From positions 132,111,914 through 132,175,913 of the forward strand of contig NC_092809.1 of assembly GCF_040954645.1 (NCBI RefSeq): a DNA stretch of 64,000 nt, read 5' to 3'. Below the pieces are notes generated by a model. The model saw only the letters and a program-made list of their open reading frames with translations, was not told where the DNA came from and ran no database searches. The position numbers and the translations under genes were made by a program. Positions 1 to 12,650 of the stretch are shown here, one piece after another. Source of the DNA: Diabrotica undecimpunctata. Its lineage: Eukaryota > Arthropoda > Insecta > Coleoptera > Chrysomelidae. The first letter of the stretch is position 1. Every line of letters begins with the position of its first letter.

Positions 1-370
1 ATTTAAATTTATCTCGAAATCAAAATACGATCTGGAAGAAGAGTACCGGAAATATTTTATTTTTTTGAGCTCTTCGATTGTGTAGTACCTTCAATTTCAA
101 TTTTTTTTTATAAAACTCTCTGCCTTATAAAAATTTCCAAGAAATTAATATCGTATGGAGTTTCAACAAGCGAAATGAAAATCCTAATATTAAACAGCAT
201 TGTGTTTATAATATCAGGTTCAGTTTTCAATGAAACAAAAATCTTTAAGAGAATTGTGACTATATAAAATACCTGCCTAATATGTAAATTAGTATGTGAA
301 AGTTTTCAAGATATTTATATTGTCAGATTAGGAATTGTTAGTGGGACATCAGGTAACAATTAAAAGGTCT

Positions 371-625
371 TTAGAGAATAAAATTTTTATTTAAACTAAT
401 ATACTGAATGCAATCTATCTGTTGGTTGAATGGTATTTGCGAAAACAATATCCTATGCATAGTCCAGGTTTTTTTTGTCACAATCAGCACACTCGTAAAT
501 TGTGTTTTTTCTAATTTTATCGATAGAACATATTCTACATCGTTTTCTGTCACGTACTGGTTATATTTCAATATTGTTAACGGTCTGACAACATTCCATC
601 CTGTCTTGGCTGTATGTTCAGTCAA
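371..625 (-). pseudogene. possible piggyBac-type transposase C-terminal fragment
   Basis: The translation AKTGWNVVRPLTILKYNQYV resembles the 'V.KP..I.DYN..MGGVD' stretch near the end of piggyBac-derived transposases, but the MGGVD itself is lost. The resemblance is short and there are stops upstream, so this is a weak call. Confidence 0.3.
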
Positions 626-1285
626 CGAATTGGCAAATTCAGAAGATCCTTTTTACTTCCTCGTAGATTCGGCACTGACTACCCAACGCTTAGTTACTAT
701 TCATACAATTTGTATTATCTTATCAAAAAAACCAAGCATTTGCAAGAAAATTGCACTTTCATATAAAAAACGAGTTATTTATCTCGTACTTTTTTTAAGC
801 AAGGTGCAATATTTAATTACTTAATATTATTATTTATATAAAAAAAACAATATTAAAAGCTTTAATAAAATTAGCAATATTAAAAAATTCAATATATTAT
901 ACATATGAATGAGTGGAAACGATTACATTTAAATTTGGCAAATTGTAACTCCAGTCGACTATCATAGTTCACGAACTCACAAGTACGATTACGCGAAGCC
1001 GTGGATTTTATAAGACACGCTCGGTCTGTAGATCCTTGTTGTGCTGACATGTCAAAGTAGTTCTTATGATTCCTTATAATGTCATTAAGGTTCATTGGTG
1101 TAACAAAATGAAATTAATTCCCAGTTTAGGGTAATATTATTATTTAAGATTTTTCTTAATTAAATTTTTTTTTAAATATTATATTGTTCATGTATTATTA
1201 TTATATATCTTATTGAGATGTATCTAAGAAAAAGCAAGGGAATGTTATCTTTTTTTTAATTACTGAAAATTATTATTTAAGTAGG

Positions 1286-1591
1286 TTAGTTGTTAATGGA
1301 TATATCAGTCAAGTTAGTTCTCTGTGATGTTGTAGTGTTCTTGGTATCGCATTTAAGTAAGAAGTGGTATATATCGCTTAGATTCTTGATGTCACTCTTA
1401 ACATTAATGGAGAAATCGTTAAGAAAAATATATGACATTTCAATGAACTCTCTTTTAGATTTATTGTTCTCACGGTGGAGAATTGTAGTGTTAGTATAGT
1501 CCATGAGATGACCAGTGGAATGGACATGTTTGGCTAATGCACAACGGTCAGGGTGAAGTCGAGAATCACTCTTGTGGAGTGTGATCAACAA
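1286..1591 (-). pseudogene. Penelope-like element, GIY-YIG domain C-terminal fragment
   Basis: 101 codons contain SRLHPDRCALAKHVHSTGH followed by a region ending KNLSDIYHFLL. This is the typical tail of the GIY-YIG endonuclease of Penelope-like retroelements (the xALAxHxxxxGH motif, then SKRxFxEMxxI and NLSxIY). The catalytic GIY-YIG half and the reverse transcriptase are missing, so it is a dead fragment in the presumed VWA8 intron. Confidence 0.6.
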
Positions 1592-1599
1592 ACTTGTAT

Positions 1600-1880
1600 T
1601 AGAACAACATCATGCACAAAGAGCGAGAATTGATCTACACTATCAAAATGAGAAAGGTCCAATACTTCGGTCATATAATGAGAGGACCTAAATATCGGTT
1701 ACTCCGGTTGATCAGTCAGGGTAAAATAGAAGGAAAACGCTGGATCGGAAGAAAACAACTTTCCTGGGTGTATAACATTACACAGTGGACAGGTCGAGGA
1801 ATTGTTTCATGCAGCTACCAACCGAGGAACATTCCAGCAGCTTCTAACACGAAGATAAACAACGCTAGAAAACAAGCATG
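1600..1880 (+). pseudogene. LINE 3' end fragment (family A)
   Basis: Codons read MRKVQYFGHIMRGPKYRLL then GKIEGKRWIGRKQLSWV, the conserved basic tail after the reverse transcriptase. Related copies lie at 13,140-13,715, 29,730-30,215 and 33,880-34,030, all plus strand. Confidence 0.65.
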
Positions 1881-2751
1881 GCACATAAAGAAGAAGAAGT
1901 TCTTAGCTGTTTTTGTTTTTAATAGAATTCTATATCCTTGCTTTCCTTTATTATTTTCCTCTTGCTTCTATTCATAGATATTATAGAGTACACCAGAATT
2001 TTCTGTTATATGTTGTTATTTTTCGCTTATTTCATTTTCGAATTGTTCTCAGCTTTTCCCTTTTGCTGTTCTTTTAATGCTTTGAATTTTTATTCACTCA
2101 CATATATATATTCATGACAAACTAGCATACTTTCGTCTATGTATCATCATTCGTAGCTAACTTGCACAATTACTCAATATTTTTATTACGTCTACAAAAT
2201 ATCTATTTTAGACGAAACAAAATTCTATCTATTGTTCTAAAATTCTATCATTGGATCCGCCCTAAGTCATTAAACTTTCTGCGATTACGTACCAATTACA
2301 TCTTGATTCAATTCAATCCAATTCAGCAGATTTTAAAGCGAATGTGTTTTTGCGAAAACCAATTTACACTAAATTTTGATGGGGTTTTCTATATTGCTAC
2401 TTTCCATGCAATGAATGCGAAGTTGGGTGTGTCCCAAGTGCAAGAAAGTATTTATTTCATCACCGTATTAACCCTTCTACGAGGTGTATTTCTTATCTTT
2501 AAATAACTAAATTTAAATACTTTTGAAGCTAATATAATATGTCTTTTACAGAATAAAAAAAAACCTAATTTGTTAACTATAGATATGCAAATATTCAGAA
2601 GAATTGACGAAAAAACCTCAATTAAGTAATATGTGATTCTTTGCCTCTCTTATGTACATTACGATCATAAGCACGTTACGCAATATTGATAGCCCAAGAT
2701 GAAAATGTCTGCAAAGGCTAGTCAAAGACCTTGTGGGAATTGCTTATAGGA

Positions 2752-3397
2752 ATTATTTTTGTTTAATATCTCGGCCATTTTAAACTTTTCGACAAAATGG
2801 TAACAATTAAATTGTTGCAATTGCGATTTCCTACAATTTCTATTTTGCAATTTTTCGTGCGGTCGCTATTATTAGAATTAAGGAATAAAATAGTAACTAA
2901 GTATAATTGTTGAATTATCTCGTTTATTATTAACTTTACGACATAAATGTACATAAACAAAAATGGTGAGAATCGTATTTATACAATTTTGATTTTTTGT
3001 GCTACAATTAACATTTAAGTAAGATTAACGACACACAAGTCATTAACGAACCCCAGGCCTGACGTGATCGGCAGCAAACTTAAAACAGAAACGAACCTAC
3101 ATACGACCTTAAATATTGATTTTAGCAAAACAAAAATGAAAGGGATCAAAATTGTATAAAATAAAATTTTCTTCATCTTTGTTTCTGTACATTCACGTCG
3201 TAAAGTTAATAATAAACGAGATAATTCAATAATTATGATTCCCCCTTCCACTATTTCCCCCTTAACTCAGAAAATATCGACCGCACGAAAAAGTTTGCAA
3301 AAAGAAATTGTAGAAAATCGTATTTGCAACAATTTCAGTTCTTACCATTTTTGTCGAAAAGTTTAAAATGGCGGGGATATTGAGCAAAAACAGTTTT
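2752..3397. mobile_element. foldback / MITE-like element with about 200-bp inverted arms
   Basis: The left arm (about 2752-2955) is an imperfect inverted copy of the right arm (about 3182-3397). Two blocks are perfect: 2912-2942 matches 3197-3227 over 31 nt, and 2775-2797 matches 3349-3371 over 23 nt. The unpaired centre is about 230 bp and encodes nothing recognised. The structure implies a non-autonomous DNA transposon; target duplications were not resolved. Confidence 0.65.
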
Positions 3398-3629
3398 CCT
3401 TTAAAATCAAGATGGCGGCTGATTCAATGGCGGAATTCAGTTGCGATTTTAAATTTACTATTGGCCACCCCTTAAGGTTAGGACAATCCTCATACAAGGT
3501 TAAATGACGTCCCGACTGGACTAGACGGGTGTTTTGACATTTAAGATCAACTTAACTCAAACTCAATTATATCAATTAAATACAATTGCCAATTTAGAGT
3601 TAATAGTGTTACATTTTTTCTTTTTGCAG

Positions 3630-3788
3630 GAGTATTTGGGTGTAATGCGTAACCTAGCCCCCAATGTAGCTCCAGAAAAATTAGAAAAAATTGTAGCATG
3701 TGCATTTGCCCTTCTTACTAAAGAGAGTGCCACATTAGGATTACCAGATTTCCCCTTGGACAATTTATTGTTAGCTGCAATTATTATG
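3630..3788 (+). CDS. VWA8: VWA8 exon a (first in window)
   Basis: The exon follows a T-rich tract and TTTTTGCAG, and ends at ATG before GTAAGT. Both edges are phase 0, giving 53 residues beginning EYLGVMRNLAP. It belongs to the helical lid between AAA modules. No earlier exon was recognised in 1-3629. Confidence 0.85.
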
Positions 3789-6700
3789 GTAAGTATTTAA
3801 AAATTAAAGTGAGGTTCATGAAATATTTTTTTTTTTTTATCTTTACACAACATTTTTCCATTTTTGAGCCCCTAAACGACCTTTAAGCAAAGTGTTATTC
3901 TTCAGCAACAGCTGTCTTTCAGTCTGAGTTTTTTGCAGATATTATTTACCGATAAGTCTGAAAATTTGCAGAAAAGTTTTTTTTTTATTATAGAGAATAA
4001 GTGGGCAAAATTTCCGACAAATCAAGGCTCGGTTTATTAAGTTGTTCATTCAGCAAAATACCGGGCATAAGCCGCCACCCCGTACATTGTTATTTATAAC
4101 TGATATAATCTAGTTACACATCTTTGAATGCAATATTTCTATATGAGAACCTGATTATTGTTATTTATAACTGATATAATCTAGTTACGCACTGTTGAAT
4201 GCAATATTTCTATATGAGAACATGATCTTTCCTTCTCTGGAAGCCGTTTGTTTTATACTGGTTGTACTGCAGCCAATTGGCGTATTGTACACCACTGTCA
4301 TTAACTATTTTAAAAGTCTTAGGCACTTTAGCAGATCGGCTATATAGATAGACCTTTTATTGACTGTGGCTACACAGCCATACTGTAGCAAAGCTATTAT
4401 CGGCCAAAATTTTCCACCTTTTCCCCATATACCATACAACCCATCGGTACGATGGTGTTCTACCTGGGGATTGGGAAACACAGTAGTCGCAGTACAAATC
4501 TTAGCCATGAACAATGAGTCAGTTGTTGTGTGGCTGCATGGTGATTTGACGATTAAAAATGGTGTAGGTACTCGTGTAATGAGTGAGTGTGTGTGTCGTT
4601 TTCAATAATCAGATCTACAGTTAATGACATAACTGTAGCTCCATGTCACGTTCTCAGTTGATTTACGGGTGTTTACTTGGTTATACATTATTTACACCTT
4701 TCCTATTAGTTATTGAGCGATGAGAATTTCCCCATCCAGTACGCCCTTCGTGGTAACTCGGGGTCACTTTAAATATTATTATTTTGCTGCCTCCATTAGC
4801 TGTGATCATGTGTCAGATGGACTGCTTCATGCAGGGATTTTCCTACCAGATTCTTTATTTGGTCTATCCTTCCTGTTGAAGATCTTTCTCTTGGTCGTCG
4901 GCCTCCTACCTTTCCTTATACTACTAATAGTTCCATAGTCCACGTTCTTCTGACTATGTTGCCGAAGTTATTTAGGTATGCTCGGTTTACTTTTTTTTTA
5001 ATAGCCTGTTTTCGACTGATTTCTGAGGAGCTATCGTCATTGTTAGATATCATGGAGTCCAAATATACATATCTGTCTACTATTTCGAAATTTGCCAGTT
5101 GGCGTATGTGCGGTAGATTATTATTTGCCCTGTCTACGACCATTATTTTTGTTTTTCAGGTACTGATCTGAAGTCCGAATTCTTTGTTTATTCGGCTTGT
5201 CATTTCGACTTCGTATGCTGCTAATTTTTCTGCCTCCTGTAGTGATTCTTTCAGTAGCCCAGGTACAGACACAACATGAGATGACAAACCCATCTCAAAT
5301 AACACAAGGATTAAAACAGGGTGCTGGCACCGACATTTCTGGGCACGAATCCGCAGTGTTATTCGGCTATGTCTGCGAGTAGACAGTTCTTTAGTTCCTT
5401 TCATTATATGCAGCTGCATTTTGCTTGCATAAAGAATAAGAGCAATGGTCCTGTAATTGCTCCAAACGATTAGTGGTCCTTTCTTGATTCGGATTCCGGA
5501 TTTGGAATAAAAGTTGATTCGTACCACCCATCAGGTCATTCACCTGTGATCTATATCATGTTGCACATATCCAGTATTACATCTGTGCCAATCTTCCCAT
5601 TGCTTTCAAAGTCTCCGCTGGTATGCGATCTATCCCAAGGGGTTTTTGGCTCTTAGTTGGTCGAGAGCCTTCTCTACTTCTGCTCGTAAAATGATTGGTT
5701 CTCTTTGATTGCATGTTTCTTATGTTCTGAGACATACACCTTTGAAAGTGTCTTTGTATAATTCTGAGCAGTAGTTTTTCCAAGTTTCTGCGATGCGATG
5801 TATGTTATATACCGAAATATTATTTGTGAATATAATGCATCGTCTTTTGTTATGGTTATTGGCTAACCAATATAATGAAAGTATGTAGTAATTATAAAAT
5901 CATGGTTATAATAATCTTATATTTTAAATGTTTTAGGAACAAAACCCAAGCTTATCGCCGTACGAAATAATTTACAGGCTGTACCCTTACAAAGTATTTC
6001 TAAAAGATGGAGTGCAACACGTAGAGAACCTATTGACCGAATTAGGTTTACCCGCATCGAAGCAAACTGAGTCTGCAAATGTATCTACCAAAATACCCGC
6101 CCCTTCATCAACCTCAGTTAACTCCTATATCGAAACAAAGTACCAAAATGCTTTGTTAGAATCCATCGTACAAAGTTTAAAAGTTGCTGATGTATGTATT
6201 GTTGGAACCAAAGGATGCGGAAAAAGTATGATCGTGAATAAAGTGGCGGAAATTTTTGGACAAGACGTCGAAAATATTGTTTTGTATCAAGACATGACGT
6301 CGAGAGACTTGATTCAACAGAGAACGACTTTAGATAATGGAGATACGATTTGGAAGTTGTCGCCGTTGATAGAGGCGGCGCTGGAAGGAAAAATCGCTGT
6401 TTTGGATGGTATCAATAGAATACATCCAAGTACGTTGACAGTATTACACAGGTACGTAAAATGAAATTACGCGTTACATTTTTATTGTGAAAAATAGAAG
6501 TATACGTAACTAAATTTTATTTTATACTACATATTTAGTCTTTATTGAAATTCAGGCAGTGCTAGACATAAGACTGACTCGGAGAGTGAAAGGCTCCATT
6601 ACATTAGAAAATTATATTTAATCTTCATAAGACCGGGATATTTACTTCACATTAAAGACTAGCAGGGTACCAAACTACTCCATTACATGTTTTTTATCTA

Positions 6701-9700
6701 TGGATTATATTGACAGATCCAATAAAAAACCTCCTTTTGTAAAACGCCCTTACCTCGGATTACCTCGCTTATTTGTGTGGATTTGTTTCTCAAAGTCTTA
6801 TCGATCCACTCTGATGACTGCCAAGGCTAAGTCATACGTGTAGTCACATTTTTCGCTAGTTTTTGAGAAATGTCAGAAGTATATTTATTGAAAAGTAGAG
6901 AGGCAAGTACTGAGTCTTGTAAGAGTCCCTTATTTAGTGATCTTTGGTTGCTGCTGTTTTTACCCATGATCACCTCATAAGTAAGTTTTTTATGCGAATC
7001 GTAAGTGTTTTACATGATGTAGCTTTGAGGTATTTATATACTCGTATGTCTAGGTTATACTTCTATCAGCCTAGAGAACAAGCTGGATTTAGATCGGATA
7101 CAGCACTAACGACCACTTATCTGGTGCTAAATCGAAATATTGCTGGTGATGGAAGGAATATTGTGCAGACTACATCGTATAAGTACCTAGGACATGAAAT
7201 TCGGTTGGGCAGAGATAACGAGACATGTGAGCTCCCACGTCGCATAAGATTAGCATGGGCAGCGTTTGGTAAATTAAACTATGTATTTAAATCAGATCTA
7301 CCCATATTCCTCAAAAGGAAAATCTTTGACCAATGTGTGTTACCTGTACTCACTTACGGAGCGGAAACATTAACACTCACAAAAAAGGTAGTTAATAAGA
7401 TTGGCGTGACTCAGATGGCTATGGAGCCCCAGATGTTGGGTGTCTCTCTAAGAGACCGAATCCCAAACGAAGAAATACGTCGTAGAACAAAAACAACAGA
7501 CGCTATCGAAAACAATCGCGTCGTTAAAATGGAATTGGGCAGGACACGTCGTTAGATTATTAGATAACCCATGGACAAAACATATTTTAGAGTGGAGACC
7601 AAGGCAAGAAGCAATACGGAGCAGAGGACGCCCACCAACTAAATGAACTGACGGCCTGAAGCGTGTTAGCTTCAGAACTGGATGCAAGTCGCACAAAACA
7701 GAGACAGATGGAAAGATCTGAGGGAGACCTATGTCCAGCAGTGGACGCATAAAGGTTGATAATGATGATGATCATGAAGGTGGTTTTACGTGGATGCCAT
7801 GATGGGGTCCTTGTCGGTAGTGATCATGGTGGTGTTATCGGTGAATGTTGAGATTTTGTTGTATTTGTGGTTGAGATATCTACAGTAAATATCGGTTAAG
7901 GAGAGAACCTCGCAAACTACCTTGTGACTCCCCTGATTTAATGGGAGAATATGTTGAAGGTGCTGTGTTATATTTTACTTGGAAGTAACGATCTTGGATA
8001 TAGGATTTTATAATGAGGTACTAGAGAGTTGGAAGGATGCTTTTAATTTTGTGTAAGAGTCCATTGTGCCATACTTTATCATCAAATGCCTTTTCTGTAT
8101 CTAAGAACACAGCGAATAATTTTTTTTCTCAATGGCAGTGAGGATTTTTGTTATTATTCTATGGTTCTGTTGTGTTGTAGAATGTCTCACACGAAATCCG
8201 AACTGGTGCTTAGGTATTTCTACATCTAGGTTTCTTATTTAATATTCTTCTTTAATCTAAAAAGCTGTAATCTTTCAAATATGTTAGACATTGTAGACAA
8301 TATGCTGATTGGTCGATAGGATGATCTTTTATCTTTAGGTTTGCTGTTTTGTGAATCATAATTGTAGATAAAATTAGTATCCACAATAGGATAACCATGA
8401 AGAAGTCCTAAATGAGAGAGAGAGAGAGAGTGTGTGTAAAACATAGGTTGCTGGATACAAATATGAGAGCTTTTACCTGTTTAGGAATTTCTTAAACACT
8501 ACCAGTTCAAAAAGCTATCCAAAGATACTAAGATTTTATCACAGCTAAAAATACAAATAATATCAAAAAACTTGAACATAAACAAAAACAAAACAAACAT
8601 AAACATAAATGCTAGAATTACAATATTACTTACTAGTTAATATAAGTCTTTCGAATAACTGTGTACACTCTGGTCCATCCAAGTCACTACTACGCAAATT
8701 CTGAATGTAGAGATGTGGCAACCCTGGGTATCTAAAGGTACCCTTAAACCTTCTTAGACAAAATTACTGGTTCACACAAAAAAGGCACTATTATGCCAAA
8801 AGCGAGACAAATCTTTGAGAGATCGGATAGTACGGTGTAAATGTGTGTGTGTAGTAAATCCTTGACGGATTTTTTGAGGGCTTCTGCCAACAGAGATGTT
8901 GCTTCGACCTGATCTTAATTTTCTCTCAGGGTAGGTGGGTGCCTGGTGTCCGGGGAGTGTTTTTGGAAACTGGATACGTCTTTATGCGCACGAAACACTA
9001 AACACTATTGTCATTGATATATTTACACTGTTGGCAAAGTATTGTTAAAAGTTGAGTTACATTTTATTTCTAAATTAAAAAATATTTTTTTGTTTTGCGT
9101 ATTCGTATGCATTTATTCGAACAATAATTATTTGTGCAAATTTCCATGGAATTGGAAAATATGCTAGTCTGAATACACTATTGTATATTGTATTTACCGC
9201 CACTAATACTTTTTGTGGTAGATTTTTCAGTATCAATCCTGTTATGAGATCGAATCCAGATGTGTTGTTGTTGTTGGATTTTTCTATTTCTTGTTAAGTT
9301 GATTTCAGTTGAGTTTAATATTAATTAAATTTACCATTAACTTGTTTTAGATTAGTTCAAGATCGCGAACTTCAACTATATGACGGCAAAAGACTAATAA
9401 GTAAAAATCGATACGAGGTTTTGCAAAAGAAGTTTAACTTGACCGAAGAACAATTAACGGAAAACGGAGTGTTCCCAATACACCCCGATTTCAGAATTGT
9501 TGCTATCGGTGAACCTCCGAATTTGCAATCTCCAACGGGAAATTGGATGTCACCAGAAATGTTAAGTATATTTCTTTTTCACGAGATGAGAACTTTGAGT
9601 AAAGAAGAGGAAATCCATGTAATTACCACAAAAGTAAGTAAAACAACTCATGTTGCTATATGAGTGTATAAAAATAACAAAATATGAAAAGTCTGCATAA

Positions 9701-12248
9701 CCTTAATCAAAATATTTATATAAATATAATCCCCGGCCTCACCATTTTGAGATAGTTAATGAAGGTTTAAAAGAACACGACCTGAACATATTTGGGAGTA
9801 TCTGGGAAGACCCTTAACATTTGTTCCAACCTATTTTGTCTCTTTTAAAACCTTTGCTATGATCTGGTCTGCGCCAAGAGATTTTCGATTGTTTAGCGTT
9901 ATAATTGCTTTTTCTACCTCGGAGATGTCGGTTCGTCGGTTGTCTCTCTGCAGTAAACTCGTCATGACTTGTATCCTGAGGATCAACTGCATACAGTCTT
10001 TGACAGTATTTTCTTCATATCTCCGCAATTCACTTTTCGTATTTTTAATATGTTGGTTTTTATATTGTTTGTGTGATTGGTTTAAATTATCTAGCTAGAT
10101 ATCGGATTTTGTTGTAAAACTGATTCATAATGGTTTACATACCTCTGAATTTTTCACTTATATATTTATTTTTTACCTTCCTACATGCTCTTTTTATTTC
10201 TCTGCTCAATCTACATAATTCTATTTTTTTGATGTTCTGATGTAAGAGAGATTTGATTCTTCTTAACTTTTAGAAGTTGCAGCGTTCTATTTGTTATCCA
10301 GTGCTTCTCTTCACGATCTTCTTTTCTATTCTGGTTCGTTTTACAGAGGTTTTTGTGACATTTCTGAATGCTTTCCACATTTATTCTAAACTGTTTTATG
10401 TCTCTGAAATGCTAGTTTCTATAAATGTTTCTGGATTTGAAATCTCAAATCTTTTGTGAGTCTGTTACAGCTTGGTTCTCTTTACCTTCAGCTCGAAGCA
10501 ACCCCATAACAATTTATGATCAGATCTAAATTCTGCTCTTGCTTCTGGTCTTGCTTTTACGTTTGTAAAACATGTCTTCCATCTGTTTCTAATCAATATG
10601 TTCATATTATCCTGTTGCTAAGAACGGTGCACACTCTCTATAAACAACAGCCAATTGATTTCTAGACAGCAATTCTCTCTCATATAACGTAATCGAAGGC
10701 TAGACTAATCGTAAGAAAAAGGCACTTACGCTATTACTCTGTTCTTGATAAAAATACGGGAACCCCAAAAATTACATTTCTTACTCCTATGTACTTTTAA
10801 ACAATTTTGAATAATATATTTTTATTTTAGTTTGGTCCTCCTTCAGAACCACTGCAAAAAATCATTAATCTTGCACACATCTTACGAGACAATACCGATC
10901 CAGCTCTGAAAAACTTATCGGGCCATCTGTCGACGAGAAAAATTTTAAAAATTGCATCAAGATTGAATAAATACCCCACAGACGATGTTTACAACTTGAT
11001 GGAAGAAACCTTTATGATAAAATTCTTGCCTTCTCTTACTCGACAAGCCTTAGATAAAACAATGGAGAAAATAGGAATAAACTTTATTTTTCAGGACGAA
11101 AATTCAAAAATTAAATGCGAAATTAAAAGCGGTGTGTTAACCATAGGAGTTACTACCGCTCCATTATACCAAGCCAGCAACTTAACCAAAATTCCGGACA
11201 CCTTGTTTTATGACGTACCTCAACATTTGTCCCTAATGGAGAGGCTCTTGCAAGATTTTCAGTTGGGTTACAACTTGCTACTTGTTGGTAACCAAGGTGT
11301 GGGTAAGAACAAAATCGTCGATAGGTTCTTGGAACTATTAAAGAGACCTAGAGAGTATATACAACTGCACAGAGACACGACAGTACAAACTCTTACTATA
11401 CAACCAACGATAAAAAATGGGATTTTGGTACATGAAGATTCGCCTCTCGTTAAAGCTATTAAATATGGACACGTTCTCGTTATAGACGAAGCAGACAAAG
11501 CACCAACGCATGTTACATGCATTCTTAAAACACTGGTAGAATCGGGAGAGATGATTCTTAGCGATGGTCGAAGAATTGTCCCAAATACAAAAGTAGTGAA
11601 AGGATCAAACGCCGATAACATTATTGTTACTCATCCTGATTTTAGAATGATTGTTTTAGCAAACAGACCTGGATTCCCCTTTTTGGGAAATGATTTCTTC
11701 GGCTCATTGGGAGATCTTTTCAGTAGCCATTCTGTTGATAATCCTTCTAGAGAATCTGAAATAGAACTTCTAAAACAATATGGACCCGATGTAGATGTAA
11801 ATACTATTAAGCAATTAGTTGGAATTTTTGGTGATCTAAGGAATATGGCAGATCAAGGTCTTATTAACTATCCATATTCTACCAGAGAGGTTGTGAATAT
11901 TGTAAAACATCTTCAGGTAAGATTTTAGCCCATTGATTTTTCTTGTTTTATTGAAATGAATACTTCTCATTGCTCGGTGTGCTCGGTAAATCATATTTAG
12001 CGTGCCTCGAAAAATCGAGAGCGAGCAGTAACCTTCCGGTATACAGTAATAACATAATATATGTACGTGCATATACACTTATTATAAAAGTAATATGATG
12101 TTTAACAAACGTCAACGTGTTACCTAAATAAAATTATGTAAATAAAATCGAATCTAATAAAATATATTAAAAACCTATGTTTCTCCTCCTCGGTCATTCC
12201 CTGAGTTCCGCATCTCGTTTTTTGTTTTTTTTTTAATCCATTATAATG

Positions 12249-12316
<68 letters not shown>

Positions 12317-12565
12317 GTAGCCAGACTAAAATGGAGATGGGCAGGACACATAGCCAGAATGACAGATGGGCGATGGACAAAGAGGTTATTGGAATGGAGG
12401 CCAAGGGAAGACAAGAGAAGCGTCGGTCGACCACCTACAAGATGGACTGACGATTTAAGAAGACTCAATAAAAACTGGATGAGAGCGGCGCAAGATAGAC
12501 GGGGTTGGAAACATGAGGAAGAGGCCTATGTTCAGCAGTGGACTCTTGAGGCTGGATGATGATGA

Positions 12566-12650
<85 letters not shown>

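Noticed and set aside
408..824. 138-codon plus-strand ORF
   Set aside because: Composition is like translated AT-rich intron, and the opposite strand gives a better (though weak) transposase resemblance.
3040..3090. GACGTGATCGGCA resembling the piggyBac subterminal repeat
   Set aside because: A single short match with no TTAA end nearby; probably coincidence.
4360..4608. 82-codon plus-strand ORF in VWA8 intron
   Set aside because: No family resemblance and no splice-compatible place in VWA8.
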